From NCBI GenBank assembly GCA_947085425.1, contig CAMTWK010000011.1, positions 44,429-108,428 of the forward strand: a stretch of 64,000 nucleotides of DNA, read 5' to 3'. Below are positions 19,093 through 27,785 of this stretch, piece after piece (the stretch's first letter is position 1; each line of letters begins with the position of its first letter). The translations under genes were made by a program, and so were the position numbers. The notes under the pieces are model-generated. The model made no database searches. It had not been told where the DNA came from and worked only from the letters and a program-made list of their open reading frames with translations. This stretch comes from UKL13-2 sp947085425 (lineage in GTDB: Bacteria; Pseudomonadota; Gammaproteobacteria; Burkholderiales; Usitatibacteraceae).

Positions 19093-20811
19093 ATGTTAAA
19101 GCTGCTCCAACCCGCTGGTTATTTTTCCGCCATCGTATTATTCCTTGCCGGATGTGCGCAGCTTCCATCTGCGCCGGTCGTTTCCCCGCAAGTTGCAACG
19201 ATTGCAGTAAAAGTCATCGCTTTTAATGATTTTCACGGCAATTTGAAGACCCCTAATTTGCGTGTTCCGGTCGCCGACACCAGTCAGGCCACGGGTATCC
19301 GCTTTGAACCGGCGGGCGGGGTTGAACAATTTTCGGCCGTGGTTCAGTCGCTGAAGGCAAAAAATCCAAATCATTTGGTGGTGACCGCAGGTGACATGGT
19401 CGGGGCGACCCCCTTATTGTCGGCATTTTTCAAAGATGAGCCCACCATTGAAGCAATGAATCTGGTCGGTATTGATTTTCATGCGGTTGGCAACCACGAG
19501 TTTGATTATGGTGTCGCACACTTGAAGCGCTTGCAACGGGGTGGCTGTGCACCAGATTCGAAAACAAATTTGCCAGATTGTCAGGGCCGCCCACCTTACA
19601 AGGGCGCAGCGTTTCCTTTTTTGTCCGCCAACGTTGTTGAAGATGCATCGAAAAAAACCTTGTTTCCAGCCTACGGCATCAAGGAATTTGACGGCATCAA
19701 AGTCGCGGTGATTGGCATGACACTGCGTGGAACGCCACAGATTGTCCGCCCGGGAGGCACGGCTGGATTGACGTTCAACGATGAGGTGGCGACGGTCAAT
19801 ACGCTGATCCCCGAGTTAAAGGCCCAGGGAATCGAGGCCGTGATTGTGGTGATGCATGAGGGAGGGGTGCAATCGGGCGGAATAAATGAATGCGTGGATT
19901 TTAGTGGCAAGGGCAGGGACATCGCCGAGAGGCTGGACGCCGCCGTCAGCGTGGTGGTAACGGCGCATACGCACCGATTTTACGTTTGCGACGTGGCCGG
20001 AAAACTGGTCACGAGTGCCGGCAGTTATGGCACACTGGTGACAGAAATCGACCTGACGCTTGATCGGGCGACAAAAAAAGTCGTTGCCAAATCGGCGCGA
20101 AATTTGGTTGTAAAACCGGATGGCCCGAAGGATGCGGCGTTAACTGCCCTGGTTGAAAAATATGCGAAATTATCGGAGCCACTGGAAAATCGGGTGGTTG
20201 CCAAATTCCGCCAGGAAATCACGCCGGTCACCAATGCTGCCGGTGAGTCAACACTGGGCAACTTGATTGCTGACGCGCATCTGTTTGGCACGGCGAGCCC
20301 GGACAAAGGCGGGGCGGTGATTGCCTTTAATAATCCTGGCAGCCTGCGCGCACCCATCATTCCCGATGCGGGAGGCGGCGTTTCATATGGCGCATTGTTC
20401 AAAACACAACCGTTTCAAAACGATCTGGTTGTCATGAACCTGACTGGCACCCAGATCAAAAAATTGCTGGAGCAGCAGTTCGGCGCAACAGTAGGTGAAC
20501 GGGTGCGGATCATGGGCGTGTCCAAAGGCTTCAGTTACGTATGGGACGCGGCCAAACCGCGCGGCGAACGGGTGATCGCGGAATCCGTCAAACTCAACGG
20601 AGAGGTCATCACGCCCAACCTGCAATATCGTGTTGCCGCCAATAGTTTCTTAGCAGGTGGCAGCGAGGGCATGTCGGCATTTCGCGATGGCACCGACCGT
20701 CAGGTGAGTGTGCTTGATCTTGAGGCATTGGTCAGTTATCTCACGGCGGCATCCGTCAATGGGCCCTACATTCCACCGCCGACGGGATTGCGCGTGATGC
20801 GGGTGAATTAA
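19093..20811 (+). CDS. Lipoprotein 5'-nucleotidase/2',3'-cyclic phosphodiesterase (UshA-like)
   Basis: Bifunctional metallophosphatase of the UshA/5'-nucleotidase family, 572 residues, which would hydrolyse extracellular nucleotides to nucleosides and phosphate. Seen: a lipoprotein signal with lipobox LAGC and lipidated Cys21; metal ligands Asp46 and His48 (FNDFHGN), Asp101 (TAGDMVG), Asn134-His135 (GNHEFD), His255 and His292/His294 (TAHTHRF); and a C-terminal substrate domain (about 370-560) with FNNPGSLRAP. The ATG at 19093 has AAGG 8 bases upstream; an in-frame TTG at 19078 is less likely. Diverges from nupC, forming a salvage pair. Confidence 0.9.
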   Translation: MLKLLQPAGYFSAIVLFLAGCAQLPSAPVVSPQVATIAVKVIAFNDFHGNLKTPNLRVPVADTSQATGIRFEPAGGVEQFSAVVQSLKAKNPNHLVVTAGDMVGATPLLSAFFKDEPTIEAMNLVGIDFHAVGNHEFDYGVAHLKRLQRGGCAPDSKTNLPDCQGRPPYKGAAFPFLSANVVEDASKKTLFPAYGIKEFDGIKVAVIGMTLRGTPQIVRPGGTAGLTFNDEVATVNTLIPELKAQGIEAVIVVMHEGGVQSGGINECVDFSGKGRDIAERLDAAVSVVVTAHTHRFYVCDVAGKLVTSAGSYGTLVTEIDLTLDRATKKVVAKSARNLVVKPDGPKDAALTALVEKYAKLSEPLENRVVAKFRQEITPVTNAAGESTLGNLIADAHLFGTASPDKGGAVIAFNNPGSLRAPIIPDAGGGVSYGALFKTQPFQNDLVVMNLTGTQIKKLLEQQFGATVGERVRIMGVSKGFSYVWDAAKPRGERVIAESVKLNGEVITPNLQYRVAANSFLAGGSEGMSAFRDGTDRQVSVLDLEALVSYLTAASVNGPYIPPPTGLRVMRVN

Positions 20812-21219
20812 TGCAGCGCGCTTTGTTGTGTGAATGCAACACAAGTGAATCGAATTTGGCTTTGATTCGCGCAATTTGTGCGTGCGAACTATGAGGATCC
20901 GCCCGTAACTTGTTGTTTCAAATAAATTAAAAAAACTCCGCCGGTCTGCGCGCGTCCAGACCGGCAGTGCCACTGTGGCGAATCCGCCATAGAATCCGTC
21001 ATAATTAATCGTTAAATTCTTGGCGATGTTGGTACACGGAATTCGCTTGCAACCTGAGTTTGGATCGGTCGATTTCATCCGGCATTTTTCCCAATTTTTT
21101 GCTGTGCAAATTTCCAGCCAATTTATCGTGCTGAATTCGTTCTAATTCGTTTAGTTTTTAGTCGTAATGTTGCAAGCCATTCCATCGTTCAATTACTGAC
21201 TTCCTTGAGGTTATTACCT
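20812..21219. other. Intergenic region upstream of the TonB-dependent receptor
   Basis: About 400 bases with no credible gene on either strand. It holds several small inverted repeats and one strong hairpin (separate entry at 20930-20965). The receptor promoter should lie here, probably in the AT-rich part from 21080 on, but I see no clear -35/-10 pair. Confidence 0.5.
20930..20965 (-). terminator. Hairpin with minus-strand T-tract (terminator-like)
   Basis: GCCGGTCTG (20940-20948) pairs perfectly with CAGACCGGC (20957-20965). An A-run lies on the left, so on the minus strand the hairpin is followed by GGAGTTTTTTT, the form of an intrinsic terminator. No minus-strand gene lies to its right. 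It may end an antisense or small RNA, or act as a plus-strand 3' hairpin for the nucleotidase mRNA. Confidence 0.5.
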
Positions 21220-24200
21220 ATGAAAAATCGAAATCTGATGCGATTAAGTCAAATCGCTGTTTGTGTTGCCCTTGCCGTTGGATCCATGCAGGCACACGCA
21301 CAAAACACCACCTCGGCCCTGGCCGGAAAAATTACCGCCGGAGACGGCAAATCGGTTGCCGGCGCCCAAGTGCGGATCGTGCACGTTGAGTCTGGTTCGG
21401 TTACCAATACATTGACCGATGCAGAAGGCCGTTATGCTGCGCGCGGATTGCGCGTTGGCGGACCTTATACAGTTTCGATTACCAAAGATGGCGTGACCGA
21501 GAAGCGCGAGAATGTGTATTTGGTGCTTGCTGAGACCGCAACGTTGGATGCAAAGCTTGGTGCAACGGTGGAGACCATTCAAGTTTCCGCCAGTGCCATT
21601 TCCGACGCGTTTAGCAAAAATGCCATGGGCGCCGGTACCAATATTGGCCGCGCACAAATCGAGTCACTCGGGTCGATTAATCGTAACCTGCAGGATTACG
21701 CACGGACCGATCCACGTTTGTCGCAAACCGACAAGGATCGCGGTGAAATTTCAGCAGGTGGCCAAAACACCCGCTTTAATTCCGTCACTATTGACGGTGT
21801 AAGCATTAGCGATAGCTTTGGTCTGGAGGCAAATAATCTGCCAACCGCCAAACAACCGATTTCGATTGATGCCATTCAATCCGTGCAAGTGAACATTTCA
21901 AACTACGACGTCACCCAAAAAGGTTACACCGGCGCCAACATCAATGCCGTGACCAAGTCCGGGACCAACGATATCAAGGGCTCGATTTATTACGTGAGCC
22001 GCGACGATCGTCTGGCCGGTGACCGATTTAACCGTGCAACCACCACCTATTTCACACCGCCAAAATTTGACGAAGTCACCAAGGGTGTGACCATTGGCGG
22101 TCCGTTAATCAAGGATAAATTATTCTTTTTCGCCAGTTTTGAAGACTTCCAGAGCAGCCGTTTGGCGTCAGACGTGGGTCCACTTGGCAGTGCCTCCGGT
22201 ACCCAAGTTGGTATTACCTCCTCTGCGATCGCCGGTGCACAATCGATTGCCAGCACAACCTATGGTGCCAGTATTGGCTCGGAAGCGGTGCCGCCTGGAA
22301 CAACCCTGCGGGTAAAAGACGCGTTGATCAAGCTCGATTGGAATATCAATGACAGCCATCGTGCCAACTTTCGATATAACAAAACCGAACAGAGCGAACC
22401 AACCTTCGCCAACCAGGGCATTCGACAGATATCATTGAGTTCGCATTGGTGGGCGCAGAAAAAAGAAATTGAAATGATGGTCGGACAGTGGTTTGCCGAC
22501 TGGACACCTAACTTCTCAACCGAGTTAAAAGTTTCCAAGCGTGACTACGATAGTGTGCCGGCCAATAATTCATTTTTGCCTATGCAGACGCTGAATTTCA
22601 CGGGAACGATGCCGCCGGGAACGCCGACTTCGGTTGCGACCGGAACCAGAAGCTTGATTTTTGGCACCGAACGTAGCCGTCACTTTAACGTTCTCAAAAC
22701 CGAAACCATTGATTCCTATTTCGGCGCCACTTGGTTCTTGAAAGCACACGAAATCAAATTTGGTGCTGACTTTAACGAGAATAAAACCTACAACGCGTTT
22801 TTGCAGGATACCAACGGCCAGTACATTTTCTCTTGCGTAAATAGCAGCGCGACCTACACCTATTCGTTTGGTGCGATTAACTGTGCTACGGCAACGGCTG
22901 CGCAGGTCGAGGCAGCCGTGCTGGAGAACTATCGTATCGGTCGCCCACTTGCCTATCAAGCGCAAGTGCCGATCGCGGGCAAAAGCCTCAACGACGGTGT
23001 GGCAATTTGGAATCTGCAAAACCTGGGTGCGTTTGTTCAGGATACCTGGACCGTTAACAAGAACCTGACCATCATGGCGGGTGTGCGGATTGATGTTCCA
23101 AAGACTAGCGACCGCCCACTCTTCAATGCTGCTGCTGCTGCACCGTTGGTGGCCGGTTCCGGTACCACCCGCCAATCTGGTGGCTTTGGTTTAAACAATA
23201 CCGTTACCATCGACGGCCAGGATTTGTTCCAGCCACGCGTCGGTTTTAATTACACCTTTGACTCTTCGCGCCCGATGCAGCTTCGTGGAGGTTTTGGTTT
23301 GTTCCAAGGTGCCGCTGCCAACGTCTGGTTGTCGAACGGATACTCCAATACTGGTGCGGCAATGCGTTTTGTTGGATGCGGCTCGATCTCAGGAAACTCC
23401 TATGCGGCTTGTCCGTCAACCGGTGGTTTGTTCAGCATTAATCCTGCCACACAGCCGATCCCGGTTGCAGCTTCACCCGCAGCCAACGTTGACTTTGTGC
23501 AAAACGGGTTGGGACAACCCGCAGTTTGGAAGGCGAACCTTGCGTTTGAACACCAGTTACCGTGGTTTGGATTGGTGGCCAGCGCCGAATACATCAACAC
23601 CAAAGTGCAGTCCGGACTTTATTATCAGCATCTGAACCTTGGTGCGCCGACCCGTACCGGTACCGACGGTCGTCAATTGTTTTACACGGCATCAAGTTAT
23701 AACGGTGCGTGCTGGACCTCGGGTGGTTCCACCGTGGGTGGCGCCGCCTGTCCGGATCAACGTTCACGTGCGCTGAGCAATCCTAACTATGCCAACGTGA
23801 TGCTCGCCACCGAGTCCAAAAAAGGTGGCGGCAATCAGGCAACCTTGTCGTTGAGCCGTCCAATGGCGGGTGGTTTTGCCTGGTCGTTGGCGTACACCTA
23901 CACGGATGCCAAGGAAGTCAGCCCATTGACGTCGTCGGTCGCCGTATCCAACTTCAATTCACGTTCGATCTTTAATCCGAACGAAGAAGTTGAGGCGCGT
24001 TCACCGTATGTAAACCGTGACCGGATCAATGCGTCGGCAACCTGGCAGCGGGCGTTTTTTGGCAAATACAAAACCACGGTTGGTTTTTTTGCCGAAGGTC
24101 GTAAGGGCAAGCCATATAGCTGGACCTACATTAATGATTTGAACGGTGATGGTGTGACTGGCAATGATTTGATGTTTATCCCGAAAGGGCCGGGCTCTGG

Positions 24201-24636
24201 TGACGTTGTATTCTTGGGTGACACCGCAACCGACCGCACCAATGAGAATACATTCTGGGCGATTGTGGACGCGAATAAGGGGCTGGATGCACGTGGTGGA
24301 GTGGTGACCCGTAACAACAGTTTCTCGCCATGGACCAACAGCCTCGATATGCGTATGAGCCAAGAGTTGCCTGGGTTCGTGAAAGAACATAAAGCAGTCA
24401 TTTCGCTTGACCTGTTTAACGTGGCCAACCTGTTCAATAAAAAGTGGGGTCGTATTGATGAAATCGCGTTCTCAGGCGGCGGCGGTACCGTTCGTGGCTT
24501 CGTAAACTACGCCGGTCTTGATGCGCAGGGTCGTTATATTTATAGCGTTTCGCAAGTTGCCCGTGATTTTGTTACCCGTCAGAACAAGGGCGAGTCGCAG
24601 TGGGCGGCGCAAGTGACCGTCCGTTACGAGTTCTAA
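21220..24636 (+). CDS. Oar-type TonB-dependent outer membrane receptor
   Basis: Large outer-membrane receptor, 1138 residues. Seen: signal peptide ending AHAQ at residue 28; an N-terminal carboxypeptidase-regulatory-like (CarboxypepD_reg) domain at about 34-112; a TonB-box-like ETIQV at 118-122; a plug ending with NAVTKSGTNDIKGSIYY; then a long beta-barrel ending in Tyr-Glu-Phe, the usual outer-membrane C-terminal signature. This is the Oar/OmpA-related TonB receptor class rather than a siderophore receptor; substrates are unknown and may be peptides or large polymers. The ATG at 21220 has GAGG 9 bases upstream. It is a single gene with its own terminator and no adjacent TonB/ExbBD. Confidence 0.88.
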   Translation: MKNRNLMRLSQIAVCVALAVGSMQAHAQNTTSALAGKITAGDGKSVAGAQVRIVHVESGSVTNTLTDAEGRYAARGLRVGGPYTVSITKDGVTEKRENVYLVLAETATLDAKLGATVETIQVSASAISDAFSKNAMGAGTNIGRAQIESLGSINRNLQDYARTDPRLSQTDKDRGEISAGGQNTRFNSVTIDGVSISDSFGLEANNLPTAKQPISIDAIQSVQVNISNYDVTQKGYTGANINAVTKSGTNDIKGSIYYVSRDDRLAGDRFNRATTTYFTPPKFDEVTKGVTIGGPLIKDKLFFFASFEDFQSSRLASDVGPLGSASGTQVGITSSAIAGAQSIASTTYGASIGSEAVPPGTTLRVKDALIKLDWNINDSHRANFRYNKTEQSEPTFANQGIRQISLSSHWWAQKKEIEMMVGQWFADWTPNFSTELKVSKRDYDSVPANNSFLPMQTLNFTGTMPPGTPTSVATGTRSLIFGTERSRHFNVLKTETIDSYFGATWFLKAHEIKFGADFNENKTYNAFLQDTNGQYIFSCVNSSATYTYSFGAINCATATAAQVEAAVLENYRIGRPLAYQAQVPIAGKSLNDGVAIWNLQNLGAFVQDTWTVNKNLTIMAGVRIDVPKTSDRPLFNAAAAAPLVAGSGTTRQSGGFGLNNTVTIDGQDLFQPRVGFNYTFDSSRPMQLRGGFGLFQGAAANVWLSNGYSNTGAAMRFVGCGSISGNSYAACPSTGGLFSINPATQPIPVAASPAANVDFVQNGLGQPAVWKANLAFEHQLPWFGLVASAEYINTKVQSGLYYQHLNLGAPTRTGTDGRQLFYTASSYNGACWTSGGSTVGGAACPDQRSRALSNPNYANVMLATESKKGGGNQATLSLSRPMAGGFAWSLAYTYTDAKEVSPLTSSVAVSNFNSRSIFNPNEEVEARSPYVNRDRINASATWQRAFFGKYKTTVGFFAEGRKGKPYSWTYINDLNGDGVTGNDLMFIPKGPGSGDVVFLGDTATDRTNENTFWAIVDANKGLDARGGVVTRNNSFSPWTNSLDMRMSQELPGFVKEHKAVISLDLFNVANLFNKKWGRIDEIAFSGGGGTVRGFVNYAGLDAQGRYIYSVSQVARDFVTRQNKGESQWAAQVTVRYEF

Positions 24637-24682
24637 GTAACGCGTGATACGCAATGGGTGTTCCCCATTGTTGACTCAGTAC

Positions 24683-24718
24683 AAAAAACGGCCCGTGGCA
24701 ACACCGGCCGTTTTTTTT
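24683..24718 (+). terminator. Intrinsic terminator of the receptor gene
   Basis: AAAAAACGGCC pairs with GGCCGTTTTTT and is followed by eight T residues. A weaker hairpin (CAATGGG/CCCATTG, 24652-24670) precedes it. It closes the receptor transcription unit just before mobile element copy 1. Confidence 0.9.
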
Positions 24719-24743
24719 GCCTGCGAACTGGAGTCATGCCTAA

Positions 24744-24996
24744 CCTGCATATTTCACGGGGTTGCGTTCGTGAATGGGTTGATGGGCGTGTGATTTTTCG
24801 TTCGGCCGACCACGGCGTAGCTGGTCGTGTTTGGCAAATGAGCACGGTAAGAGAACGCAAAAGCGCAAGTCCAGCGGCCTGTTATCGAGCGCAACAGTCC
24901 CGTGTTCATTAAAAACCAAAATGGATGACAAAGCGCAATAAAACTTAACGGGGCAGTCCCCCCGGCGGAGTGAGGCTGACCCGTGAAATATGCAGG
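24744..24996. mobile_element. Short inverted-repeat element, copy 1 (MITE-like, 253 bp)
   Basis: Terminal inverted repeats CCTGCATATTTCACGGG (24744-24760) and CCCGTGAAATATGCAGG (24980-24996) are perfect over 17 bases. Both sides are flanked by CTAA (24740-24743 and 24997-25000), a 4-bp target duplication. The interior has no credible gene. It is clearly diverged from copies 2 and 4 but keeps the subterminal GCGTGTGATTTTT and the internal TTATCGAG. It lies between the receptor terminator and hda. Confidence 0.85.
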
Positions 24997-25046
24997 CTAA
25001 AGTGGCAACCGACAGTAATGTCCGCGGCAGTAACGGCTTACCCACG

Positions 25047-25052
25047 TATAAT
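25047..25052 (+). promoter_or_regulatory. -10 element of hda, possible leaderless start
   Basis: TATAAT ends 7 bases before the hda GTG start codon, so transcription would begin at or next to the first base of the gene. There is no Shine-Dalgarno sequence between them. The -35 region is weak. This suggests a leaderless hda message. Confidence 0.45.
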
Positions 25053-25059
25053 TTGCGAC

Positions 25060-25743
25060 GTGAAACAGCTTGTTCTTGACCTCATTCCCACCCCTGCGCC
25101 AAGCTTCGACAATTTTGTTGTTGGTCGAAATGCTGAAGCTCGAAACGCGCTGCTTAAAATGGTTTGCCAATCCCCGCCGGCAAAGGTTATTTACCTATGG
25201 GGCATTTCCGGAAGTGGCAAGACCCATTGTCTGGCTGCGGTCGCCGCGCAATGTGGGCCATACTCGCCGGCGACGGGTGTGCAGTCGGCCAAGCCGCCTT
25301 CGGCGGTTGGGGTGCAAGCGGCTGATTCACCCATCGTCATCGTTGACGATGTGGATGCGCTTGATGATGAGGCGCAGATCGGGCTTTTTAATGCCATCAA
25401 TCTGCGCGCCAACAAGGCGGCGAGTTGTGTTCTGGTGGCGGGTAAATTGGCGCCGCGCGATTTGCTGCTGCGGCCGGATTTAACCAGTCGCTTGGGAAGT
25501 GGGCTGGTTTATCAATTGCATCCGCTGACGGATGCAGAAAAAGCGGTGGCGTTAAACATGCACGCGGCTTCACGTGGATTTTCCCTGCCGGACGACGTGA
25601 TCAATTATTTGTTGCGGCATTCGCGGCGTGACATGGCGTCGTTAATCGCCATGCTGGACGCATTGGATCACTATTCTATTGAAACCAGCCGTGAAATCAC
25701 CCTGCCTTTACTTCGACAACTTTCTCAACCGCCGTTGGTTTAA
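25060..25743 (+). CDS. hda: DnaA regulatory inactivator Hda
   Basis: DnaA-related AAA+ protein, 227 residues, which together with the DNA-bound beta clamp stimulates ATP hydrolysis by DnaA and prevents re-initiation. Seen: N-terminal clamp-binding-like QLVLDL at 3-8, Walker A GISGSGKT at 48-55, Walker B IVIVDDVD at 92-99, and the sensor regions of the DnaA AAA+ fold without the DnaA DNA-binding domain. Start is GTG at 25060 giving MKQLVLDLIP, as in betaproteobacterial Hda; the open frame upstream runs into mobile element copy 1. An inserted stretch at 68-90 holds the near-repeat GVQSA/GVQAA. First gene of the hda-HAD-pcnB-folK run. Confidence 0.88.
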   Translation: MKQLVLDLIPTPAPSFDNFVVGRNAEARNALLKMVCQSPPAKVIYLWGISGSGKTHCLAAVAAQCGPYSPATGVQSAKPPSAVGVQAADSPIVIVDDVDALDDEAQIGLFNAINLRANKAASCVLVAGKLAPRDLLLRPDLTSRLGSGLVYQLHPLTDAEKAVALNMHAASRGFSLPDDVINYLLRHSRRDMASLIAMLDALDHYSIETSREITLPLLRQLSQPPLV

Positions 25744-25749
25744 TTTCCG

Positions 25750-26406
25750 ATGAATCTTGCCCTGTTTGATCTGGACTACACTTTGCTGAATGGCGACAGC
25801 GATCATGCGTGGGGGCAATTTTTGGCCGATGAGGGCATTGTTGATGGTCAACAACACCGTCGTTGCAATGATGCCTTTTGGGTTCAATACAAAGATGGGT
25901 CGCTTGATATCGATGCCTATCTGCGTTTTGCATTGGCGCCCATTGCCGGCAAAACACCGGCGGAACTCGCCCCGCTGCACGAAAAATTCATGCAGACAAC
26001 CATCATGCCCATGATCAGTGACGCGGCGGTTAAGTTGCTGGCAACCCATGCCAACGATTTGTGCGCCATTGTCACCGCCACCAACGCGTTTGTGACTTTA
26101 CCAATTGCCCGCTATTTGGGGGTGGCACAATTGATTGCCTGTGACGTTGAAGTGGTCAACGGACGATACACCGGCCGGTCCATCGGTGTGCCGTCCTTTC
26201 GGCACGGCAAAACCGTGCGTGTTGAATCATGGCTGGCGGGTTTGGGAAAAACCATTGATGACTTTGAGCAAAGTTGGTTTTATAGCGACTCATTAAATGA
26301 CCTGCCATTGTTGGAGCGGGTGAACAGACCGGTGGCGGTGAATCCGGATCCAACCCTGCTTGCGCACGCATTGGCGTGTGGATGGCCGATAATTGAGATC
26401 AAATGA
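25750..26406 (+). CDS. HAD-superfamily (IB) phosphatase
   Basis: HAD phosphatase of subfamily IB (SerB-like), 218 residues. Seen: motif I DLDYTLL with nucleophile Asp7 and Asp9, a helical cap about 15-75, the motif II/III region, and motif IV YSDSLNDLPLL with Asp180 and Asp184. Members in this position in betaproteobacteria are often annotated as histidinol-phosphatase or phosphoserine phosphatase-like; the substrate is not decided by sequence. It is 6 bases after hda, and its stop overlaps the pcnB start as ATGA at 26403-26406. Confidence 0.85.
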   Translation: MNLALFDLDYTLLNGDSDHAWGQFLADEGIVDGQQHRRCNDAFWVQYKDGSLDIDAYLRFALAPIAGKTPAELAPLHEKFMQTTIMPMISDAAVKLLATHANDLCAIVTATNAFVTLPIARYLGVAQLIACDVEVVNGRYTGRSIGVPSFRHGKTVRVESWLAGLGKTIDDFEQSWFYSDSLNDLPLLERVNRPVAVNPDPTLLAHALACGWPIIEIK

Positions 26407-27785
26407 TTAAGAAATTTATTACCAAGATGTTTACCCGGCGACGACCACGTCATTCCGGTGTTGACGACGCCCCGACCCGTTATGACCGTGCCGAACACGG
26501 CATTGATCGCCGGAATATTTCAGACGCGGCCATTCGCACTTGTGAGGGCTTGCACCGGGCGGGCTTCGCGGCGTTCGTTGTCGGCGGTGCCGTGCGCGAT
26601 TTATTGTTGGGACGCCATCCCAAGGATTTTGATATTGCCACCGACGCAACACCCGAAGAGGTTCGCGGTGTCTTTCGCCGATCACGCATTATTGGTCGGC
26701 GGTTTAGATTGGTACACGTCATGTTCGGGGCGGAAACCATCGAAGTATCAACCTTTCGTTCGGCGCATGACGCCAACAGCGATGAAAATAGCGCCAATAC
26801 GGACGAACATGGCCGCTTGTTGCGCGACAATGTTTATGGCGCGCAGTCGGAAGATGCTATCCGTCGTGATTTCACCATGAATGCGCTGTTCTACGACCCC
26901 GAAGCCGAGGAGGTTTGGGACTACACCGACGGCTTTAATGATGTCAAAAATCGTCGTGTGGTGATGATTGGTGACCCGGAGACCCGCTATCGGGAAGACC
27001 CGGTGCGCATGTTACGGGCGGCCCGTTTTGCCGGCAAGCTTGGTTTTTCCATTGACGCCAAGACAGAAGCGCCCATCAAAACCCTGCGATCGTTATTGGC
27101 AAATGTGCCCGAGGCACGGTTGTTTGACGAGATGCTCAAGCTGTTGTTGTCCGGGCATGCGCTGGCCTGTATTGGGGAGCTGCGCAAGCTTGGACTACAT
27201 TCATTTTTACTGCCCTCGCTCGACCAATTGGTTGGTGAAAACAACGAGCAGCAATTCACAAGACTCGCACTACAACGCACCGACGATCGTATCGGTGATG
27301 ATCGGGGTGTGTCGCCGGCCTTTTTGTTTGCCGCGTTGTTTTGGAATTTGATGACCGCTCGTTCAGCCGAACTAGAGGCGCGTGGTGAACGTCCACTGGC
27401 GGCATTGCATTTGGCCATGGACGAAGTGTTGGACGCACAACGTCGCTCGCTCGCGATACCGCGGCGATTTGACGCCAACATCAAGGAAATATGGGTGTCA
27501 CAACCGCGATTTTCACAGCGCTCAAAAGCCAAGGCCTACCGTTTGCTGAGTCACCCGCGTTTCCGCGCCTGTTATGATTTTTACGCGTTGCGTGCCGAGG
27601 CGGGCGACGCCGATCCGGAAATCGCCGCCTGGTGGGAAAAATTCCAATTTGCGGACGATGACGTGCGCGAAAACATGTTGATGGCGGATGACGAGCCGAA
27701 GAAAAAGCGCCGGCGACGCAAGAAGTCGAGTGGCGGCGTCGAAATGGTCACACCACATCCCAAGCAACCCGATATCTTCGAATAA
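26403..27785 (+). CDS. pcnB: Poly(A) polymerase I
   Basis: Class II nucleotidyltransferase, 460 residues, adds poly(A) tails to RNA 3' ends and so promotes RNA decay. Seen: VVGGAVRDLLLG at 59-70, the catalytic DFDIATD with Asp75 and Asp77, the RDFTMNAL region and the RNA-binding domain, then a basic C-terminal tail (KKKRRRRKKS). The long Arg/Lys tail and absence of CCA-enzyme features favour PcnB over a tRNA nucleotidyltransferase. Coupled to the HAD gene by a 4-base overlap; its stop shares one base with the folK ATG (TAATG). Confidence 0.93.
   Translation: MIKKFITKMFTRRRPRHSGVDDAPTRYDRAEHGIDRRNISDAAIRTCEGLHRAGFAAFVVGGAVRDLLLGRHPKDFDIATDATPEEVRGVFRRSRIIGRRFRLVHVMFGAETIEVSTFRSAHDANSDENSANTDEHGRLLRDNVYGAQSEDAIRRDFTMNALFYDPEAEEVWDYTDGFNDVKNRRVVMIGDPETRYREDPVRMLRAARFAGKLGFSIDAKTEAPIKTLRSLLANVPEARLFDEMLKLLLSGHALACIGELRKLGLHSFLLPSLDQLVGENNEQQFTRLALQRTDDRIGDDRGVSPAFLFAALFWNLMTARSAELEARGERPLAALHLAMDEVLDAQRRSLAIPRRFDANIKEIWVSQPRFSQRSKAKAYRLLSHPRFRACYDFYALRAEAGDADPEIAAWWEKFQFADDDVRENMLMADDEPKKKRRRRKKSSGGVEMVTPHPKQPDIFE

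Noticed and set aside
24658..24912. Open frame inside mobile element copy 1 encoding NLHISRG
   Set aside because: The same short peptide appears in copies 2 and 4 because it is the terminal repeat read through; there is no ribosome-binding site and the interior frames differ between copies.
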